A stretch of DNA of 9,252 nucleotides from CAYYMD01 sp964480425 (lineage in GTDB: Bacteria > Planctomycetota > Phycisphaerae > SM23-33): contig CAYZPY010000101.1 of the NCBI GenBank assembly GCA_964480425.1, forward strand, positions 1-9,252, read 5' to 3'. The notes beneath the pieces were generated by a model. That model searched no databases and was not told where the DNA came from. It saw only the letters and a list, made by a program, of their open reading frames with translations. Position 1 is the stretch's first letter. Every line of letters begins with the position of its first letter. A program made the position numbers and the translations under genes. Shown one piece after another: positions 6,045 to 9,252 of the stretch.

Positions 6045-7579
6045 TTCTTTTCTCCTTGAGTTTCCAGCGTATCGGTCAGAACGCCCGGGATGTTCTTGAG
6101 TATGTCGCGGCGCAGGTCGTCCCCCAGCGTTTTTGGGGGCACGGCGAGTATTTCGTCGTAACGGCGTTTTGCGGCAGCCAGCGCGCCGCCCGCTTCGCAC
6201 TCCAGGGGATATTTGACGTAAACCCTCTGACGGGTGGGAAGCGGCAGGTGATACACGTAGGTCTTGTGCGAAGTTCCCATCACTTCGCGAATAAGGGAGA
6301 TTATTTCGCTGCGCCTCTCGGGGCTGACAGCGCCGCTGTCGCGCAGCATGTGCTTTGAAATTCCTATGTGCGCGTCGTCCAGGACCGCCTGGACGGGGCA
6401 GAAAACGTTTGTCCGCTCCAGCAGCCCGAATGCGTAGTGGACGTACTGCGCGCCGCTTTTGGGGACCTCGATGTGCGAGATGAGTTTTTCGACGGTGGCC
6501 TGGATGCCGGGAGTCTCGGCGTCGCCCACGCCGGCGGTGGAATAGCACGGAAGCCCGTAAAAACAGGCCATCTGGGCGCAATCGGCGTTGTAGTGGTTGA
6601 ACTCCGGGGCGCCGTACATGTCGTTGAGATTGTCCAGGCGGGTGCGAACCGGCACCGCCCCGTAAAGCACCGGCGCGCCCGGGGCGGCAAGTTGGTTGAG
6701 CGTGACCCCGGCCAGGAGTTCGGCGTTTATCTGCGCCACCATGCCGAACTCGTCGAACGGCGCTGTCGCACCGCCCATGGGCGAGGACGATATCACCACG
6801 GGTATGCGCCGACGGGATATCTCGATGAGCTTCCCGGCGGTGTCGTCCACTATCTGGAAAGGGCTCTTGACCACGCAGGTGATGAACGACAGCACCGGAT
6901 TTTTTGCGAAGGCGTCCGCCCCGCCGGCGATCATGTGTCCGAGTTTCTCCACGTCCCCCAGCGCATCAAGCGTCGTCAGGCCCGCCTGGACGTGCTTGGT
7001 GATGTTGCCCAGCGAGGCGAGGAACTTGTTGACGTCCTTGTTTTCGGCGGAGACCTGCTCGTCGCGGATGTTCACACAGCGAATGAAGAAATCCAGGTTC
7101 TCGATATTCTCGCAGAGGTGTGCGGCCTTTTTGAGGCGCCCGATGCTGCCCTTGCGGCGGATGAACTTAGGCGTCTGGCCCTCGAACTCCACGTCCAGCC
7201 AGACGTTAGTTTCCGAGCCGCTTCCGAACCGCACCCGCGGCTCGTGCGCGTCGAGCACCAGGCGGTTGGACTCCTCGCGGGCGCCGAGCACTATCTTCGA
7301 GGGGGCGCTGTCAAGGGCCTTGTCAACCAGCGAAGGCGGCACGCGCAGGCGACTGCACCCGTCGGCGTCTTCGACCTTCGCCCCGGCAGCGGCGAACAGA
7401 CGGGACGCACGCGCGTTGTAACAAAGCAGCCCGGGGTCCTCAAGCAGGTCGCGCGACACGCCGTCAATCAGGCGGACCTGGTCCTGGTTGAGTCTTGGCT
7501 GGGGCCTGACCAGCACGCCCATGCGCTGCTCCTGCCGGGCGGCGGTTTGGTCGGTGACGGTATCGGGTTGGGGATTCAT
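6041..7579 (-). CDS. MttB-superfamily (COG5598) corrinoid methyltransferase, non-pyrrolysine, copy 2
   Basis: This 512-residue cytosolic enzyme belongs to the trimethylamine methyltransferase superfamily. Members move a methyl group from a quaternary or tertiary amine to the Co(I) corrinoid of a partner protein. Family blocks seen include 'NITKHVQAGLTTLDAL' (192-207), 'MIAGGADAFAKNPVLSFITC' (216-235), 'MGGATAPFDE' (268-277), 'GAPVLYGAVPVRTRLDNL' (301-318) and 'YSTAGVGDAE' (346-355). No in-frame amber codon occurs, so it belongs with the non-pyrrolysine branch (MtgB, MtcB, MtpB-like) rather than true MttB. It differs from copy 1 in the segment after 'STAG': 'DAETPGIQATVE' replaces 'DAKEVDVQAAYE'. 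The ATG at 7579 follows GGAG with a 6-nt spacer and lies 23 nt after the copy 1 stop; M20 is a less likely alternative start. The frame stays open up to 8533, but that upstream part only overlaps copy 1 and is not family-like. Confidence 0.88.
   Translation of the reverse strand: MNPQPDTVTDQTAARQEQRMGVLVRPQPRLNQDQVRLIDGVSRDLLEDPGLLCYNARASRLFAAAGAKVEDADGCSRLRVPPSLVDKALDSAPSKIVLGAREESNRLVLDAHEPRVRFGSGSETNVWLDVEFEGQTPKFIRRKGSIGRLKKAAHLCENIENLDFFIRCVNIRDEQVSAENKDVNKFLASLGNITKHVQAGLTTLDALGDVEKLGHMIAGGADAFAKNPVLSFITCVVKSPFQIVDDTAGKLIEISRRRIPVVISSSPMGGATAPFDEFGMVAQINAELLAGVTLNQLAAPGAPVLYGAVPVRTRLDNLNDMYGAPEFNHYNADCAQMACFYGLPCYSTAGVGDAETPGIQATVEKLISHIEVPKSGAQYVHYAFGLLERTNVFCPVQAVLDDAHIGISKHMLRDSGAVSPERRSEIISLIREVMGTSHKTYVYHLPLPTRQRVYVKYPLECEAGGALAAAKRRYDEILAVPPKTLGDDLRRDILKNIPGVLTDTLETQGEKK
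6052..6057 (-). promoter_or_regulatory. Ribosome binding site AAGGAG for the SAM methyltransferase, inside the preceding gene
   Basis: AAGGAG lies 7 nt before the ATG at 6044, within the last codons of MttB-like copy 2, whose TGA overlaps the ATG. It fixes the methyltransferase start despite the longer open frame upstream. Confidence 0.78.
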
Positions 7580-7585
7580 ATTTAT

Positions 7586-7589
7586 CTCC
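7586..7589 (-). promoter_or_regulatory. Ribosome binding site GGAG for MttB-like copy 2
   Basis: GGAG on the minus strand lies 6 nt before the ATG at 7579, in the 23-nt gap between the two MttB-like genes. It supports a start there, although the frame stays open up to 8533. Confidence 0.65.
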
Positions 7590-7602
7590 GCTCTGTCGGT
7601 TC

Positions 7603-9087
7603 TCATGCCTCGGCGCCGGCGCGCGACGCGGACAGGGTTTTGATTTCGGGGAATTCGACCCTGATTTCGTCTTCCATTTCGCCCAGGAGACCCGCCGGGA
7701 CCTGGGCACGGACCCTGGACACCTGCTCCTTCGCCCGCGCCAGGGCGCTGTTGTCCGGCGAGTATTCCTCGTACTTCTGGCGGTTGGCCAGTTTCGGCAT
7801 GAAGAATTCGTCGCGCATGTACTTTATGGTGTGCTCCTCGGAAACGTAAGGTCGGCCTGGACCCTTTTCGATTATCAACTCGGTCGCCAGCGTGTCGTCG
7901 TTGATCTCTATGCCGCGAAGAATCCGCTGGCACATGCCCAGTATCTCGTTGTCCACGGCGAGCTTCTCGTAAGAGACGGTCAGGTCGGCGTCCATCAGTC
8001 CGGCGATGTCGTGAATGTAGTTCGCCCCGGACATCGCCACCAGCAGCGACGACATCCCGCTCTCGTATGCCGCCTGGACGTCCACTTCCTTGGCGTCGCT
8101 CGTGCCGCCGGTGGAATACAGCGGTATCTCGAAGTGCTGCGCCATCTGCGAGACCGCCGCGTTTATCATGCCGCGCTCTATCGGACCGCCCAGGTGGTCC
8201 ATGGTCCGCAGGTTGGTTATCGAACCCACGCTCCCGCATATTCCCGGCGCGCCCTTTTTGACCGATTGCACCAGCACGATTCCCGCCAGGGTTTCGGCCA
8301 CGTGAACCAGGACGTTTCCCGCCAGCGTTATCGGCGAAGTCGTTCCGCAGATTGGCTCGGTGGGCACCACCACGGGCAGGCCTTCTTTGGCAAGATAGCA
8401 CGTCATCTCGCCATACACACCGTCCACCTTCAGGGGGCTTATCATCAGGGTGATAAACGAGACGAAAGGACGCTTGCGAAGCGCCTCGGCGCCGCCGGCG
8501 ATCATTTCGGCCATGCGCACCACCTTCATGCACCCTTCCATGGAATATATCCCGCCCATGACGTGTTTGGTGGTGTTGTTCAGCGAGTGGAAAAAGCGGT
8601 TTACGTCTATCTCGTCCTTGGCCCTGATCTCGTTTGGAAAAACGTTGATGGTGAACAGGTGGATATTCTCCAGCGCCTCGACCATGCGTGCGTTGAGCGC
8701 CACGTCCGCGGTGGTGGACGGTCGGCGCTTGCCCGTGTCGGGGTCGAGCACGTATATCGCCGTGCCGCCGGTGCCGTAGTGGACGCGGTTCTTTTCCAGC
8801 ACGGCGTCGTACTCCTCGTTGCCGCGCGCGTACAGCGTCACGCTGGAGGGATTGGACGCCACGGCGTCTTCCACCATGGCGCGCGGAAGGCGCGCGATGC
8901 GATTATCGCCGTCAACCTCGGCGCCCGCCCGCTCGTACGCCTCAAGGGCGGTGTCGGAATATACTGCCATGCCCGCCTTTTGCAAAACGTCCATGGCGGC
9001 GTCGGATACCTTCTTTACGTCCGCCTCGCTCAAAGGTCTGTAGGGCGAAGCGGCAATGCCCGCACGACAATGACCGGGTTTTTCCAT
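7603..9087 (-). CDS. MttB-superfamily (COG5598) corrinoid methyltransferase, non-pyrrolysine, copy 1
   Basis: This 494-residue cytosolic protein is presumed to demethylate a quaternary amine and pass the methyl group to a corrinoid protein. Family blocks, numbered from the ATG, are 'YGTGGTAIYVLDPDTGKRR' (104-122), 'NNTTKHVMGGIYSMEG' (170-185), 'MIAGGAEALRKRPFVSFITL' (195-214), 'EPICGTTSPITLAGN' (244-258), 'GAPGICGSVGSITNLRTMD' (279-297), 'YSTGGTSDAKEVDVQAAYE' (324-342) and the C-terminal 'KYEEYSPDNSALARAKEQV' (438-456). The length is normal. There is no in-frame TAG, so pyrrolysine is not involved. The stop is TGA. A TTG at 9090 precedes the ATG at 9087, but AAGGAG lies 7 nt from the ATG and only 4 from the TTG, so the ATG is taken as the start. 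It is the first complete gene of the unit and begins 26 nt after the end of the upstream partial gene. The substrate is unknown; MtgB, MtcB and MtpB show that relatives act on glycine betaine, carnitine and proline betaine. Confidence 0.9.
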   Translation of the reverse strand: MEKPGHCRAGIAASPYRPLSEADVKKVSDAAMDVLQKAGMAVYSDTALEAYERAGAEVDGDNRIARLPRAMVEDAVASNPSSVTLYARGNEEYDAVLEKNRVHYGTGGTAIYVLDPDTGKRRPSTTADVALNARMVEALENIHLFTINVFPNEIRAKDEIDVNRFFHSLNNTTKHVMGGIYSMEGCMKVVRMAEMIAGGAEALRKRPFVSFITLMISPLKVDGVYGEMTCYLAKEGLPVVVPTEPICGTTSPITLAGNVLVHVAETLAGIVLVQSVKKGAPGICGSVGSITNLRTMDHLGGPIERGMINAAVSQMAQHFEIPLYSTGGTSDAKEVDVQAAYESGMSSLLVAMSGANYIHDIAGLMDADLTVSYEKLAVDNEILGMCQRILRGIEINDDTLATELIIEKGPGRPYVSEEHTIKYMRDEFFMPKLANRQKYEEYSPDNSALARAKEQVSRVRAQVPAGLLGEMEDEIRVEFPEIKTLSASRAGAEA

Positions 9088-9094
9088 CAAGATT

Positions 9095-9100
9095 CTCCTT
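9095..9100 (-). promoter_or_regulatory. Ribosome binding site AAGGAG for MttB-like copy 1
   Basis: On the minus strand this reads AAGGAG, 7 nt before the ATG at 9087 and 4 nt before the TTG at 9090. The spacing decides the start in favour of the ATG. Confidence 0.75.
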
Positions 9101-9113
9101 TTGCGCTGAGTTC

Positions 9114-9252
9114 TTACAACGCCCTGTTATCCACCAGTCCCCGGGCGCCGTGTCGGTCGAATACTTCCGCCGCCTCCTCGGCAGGACACTGGCGGTCCTT
9201 CAATCTTTGGCGAAGCGGCTCGAGAAATTCCTCCTCGCCGAGCCCCCTGCCG
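9114..9252 (-). CDS. 3' end of an upstream gene, possibly glutamate-cysteine ligase-like
   Basis: An open frame runs in from the right edge and ends in TAA at 9114-9116, giving 45 C-terminal residues with no start inside the window. The residues include 'GEEEFLEPLRQRL', then 'CPAEEAAEVFDRHGARGL', ending 'VDNRAL'. The spacing of 'FLEPL', 'PAEE' and a Gly-containing end resembles what I recall of the C-terminus of plant/alphaproteobacterial-type glutamate-cysteine ligases (GCS2, COG3572), but 45 residues are too few to be sure. The same strand, high-GC codon use and 26-nt gap to the first MttB-like gene support a real gene in the same operon. The coding call is firmer than the family guess. Confidence 0.55.
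   Translation of the reverse strand, partial: GRGLGEEEFLEPLRQRLKDRQCPAEEAAEVFDRHGARGLVDNRAL

Noticed and set aside
6045..6581. Upstream extension of the SAM methyltransferase frame to 609 residues
   Set aside because: It lies entirely within conserved MttB copy 2 coding sequence, has Arg-rich shadow composition, and the ATG at 6044 has an excellent ribosome binding site and ATGA overlap.
6368..7849. 493-residue open frame on the plus strand
   Set aside because: It is antisense to the two MttB-like genes, rich in His/Arg/Val with no recognisable domain, and is expected by chance opposite high-GC coding sequence.
7580..8533. Upstream extension of the MttB copy 2 frame, giving an 830-residue open frame
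   Set aside because: The extra part overlaps the well-conserved copy 1 coding sequence in another frame, is Arg/Gly-rich with no family motif, and a good GGAG lies just before the ATG at 7579.
6041..9087. Pyrrolysine (amber) readthrough in the MttB-family genes
   Set aside because: Both frames are open over the full family length without any in-frame TAG, and both end in TGA.
9088..9113. Promoter for the MttB-like genes in the gap after the partial gene
   Set aside because: Only 26 nt are available and they are mostly ribosome binding site. No -35/-10 pair can fit without lying inside the upstream gene, so cotranscription is simpler.

Overview
The window is a dense run of genes, all on the minus strand. 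It most likely comes from an uncultured member of the Planctomycetota with a moderately GC-rich genome. The best lineage clue is the last gene, a secreted HEAT-repeat protein. Its C-terminus (a conserved 'YDP' followed by a Trp-rich 'AWKDWW' end) is a pattern I associate with the many HEAT-repeat proteins of that phylum. No rRNA, tRNA, CRISPR, insertion sequence or convincing terminator is visible. The longest stretch without a gene is the 60 bases at 2086-2145, which shows only the ribosome binding site of the next gene.

In transcription order (right to left) the layout is as follows. (1) The last 45 codons of an upstream gene, 9114-9252, faintly like the C-terminus of a glutamate-cysteine ligase. 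(2) Two consecutive MttB-superfamily (COG5598) methyltransferases, 7603-9087 and 6041-7579, both without in-frame amber codons and so of the non-pyrrolysine type. (3) A 430-residue class I SAM-dependent methyltransferase with an unrecognised C-terminal half, 4752-6044. (4) A complete OpuB/OpuC/OsmF-type ABC importer for quaternary amines: ATPase 3764-4750, permease 3093-3764, binding protein 2146-3096. (5) A MarC-family membrane protein, 1477-2085. (6) The HEAT-repeat protein, 10-1461.

Genes 2-4 are packed as one translationally coupled unit: gaps of 26, 23 and 1 nt, and ATGA or TGATG overlaps elsewhere. The simplest reading is a module that imports a betaine-like compound and demethylates it by corrinoid-dependent chemistry, with a SAM methyltransferase of unknown target attached. 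The corrinoid protein, the corrinoid:tetrahydrofolate methyltransferase and the reductive activase that such a pathway needs are not in the window. The substrate cannot be read from sequence.

The most unusual object is the binding protein. Its two halves are in the reverse of the normal family order: the usual C-terminal half comes first, behind an N-terminal membrane segment, and the usual N-terminal half ('VGGKNFTEQ...') comes second. All the expected ligand-cage residues appear to be kept. This looks like a natural circular permutation.
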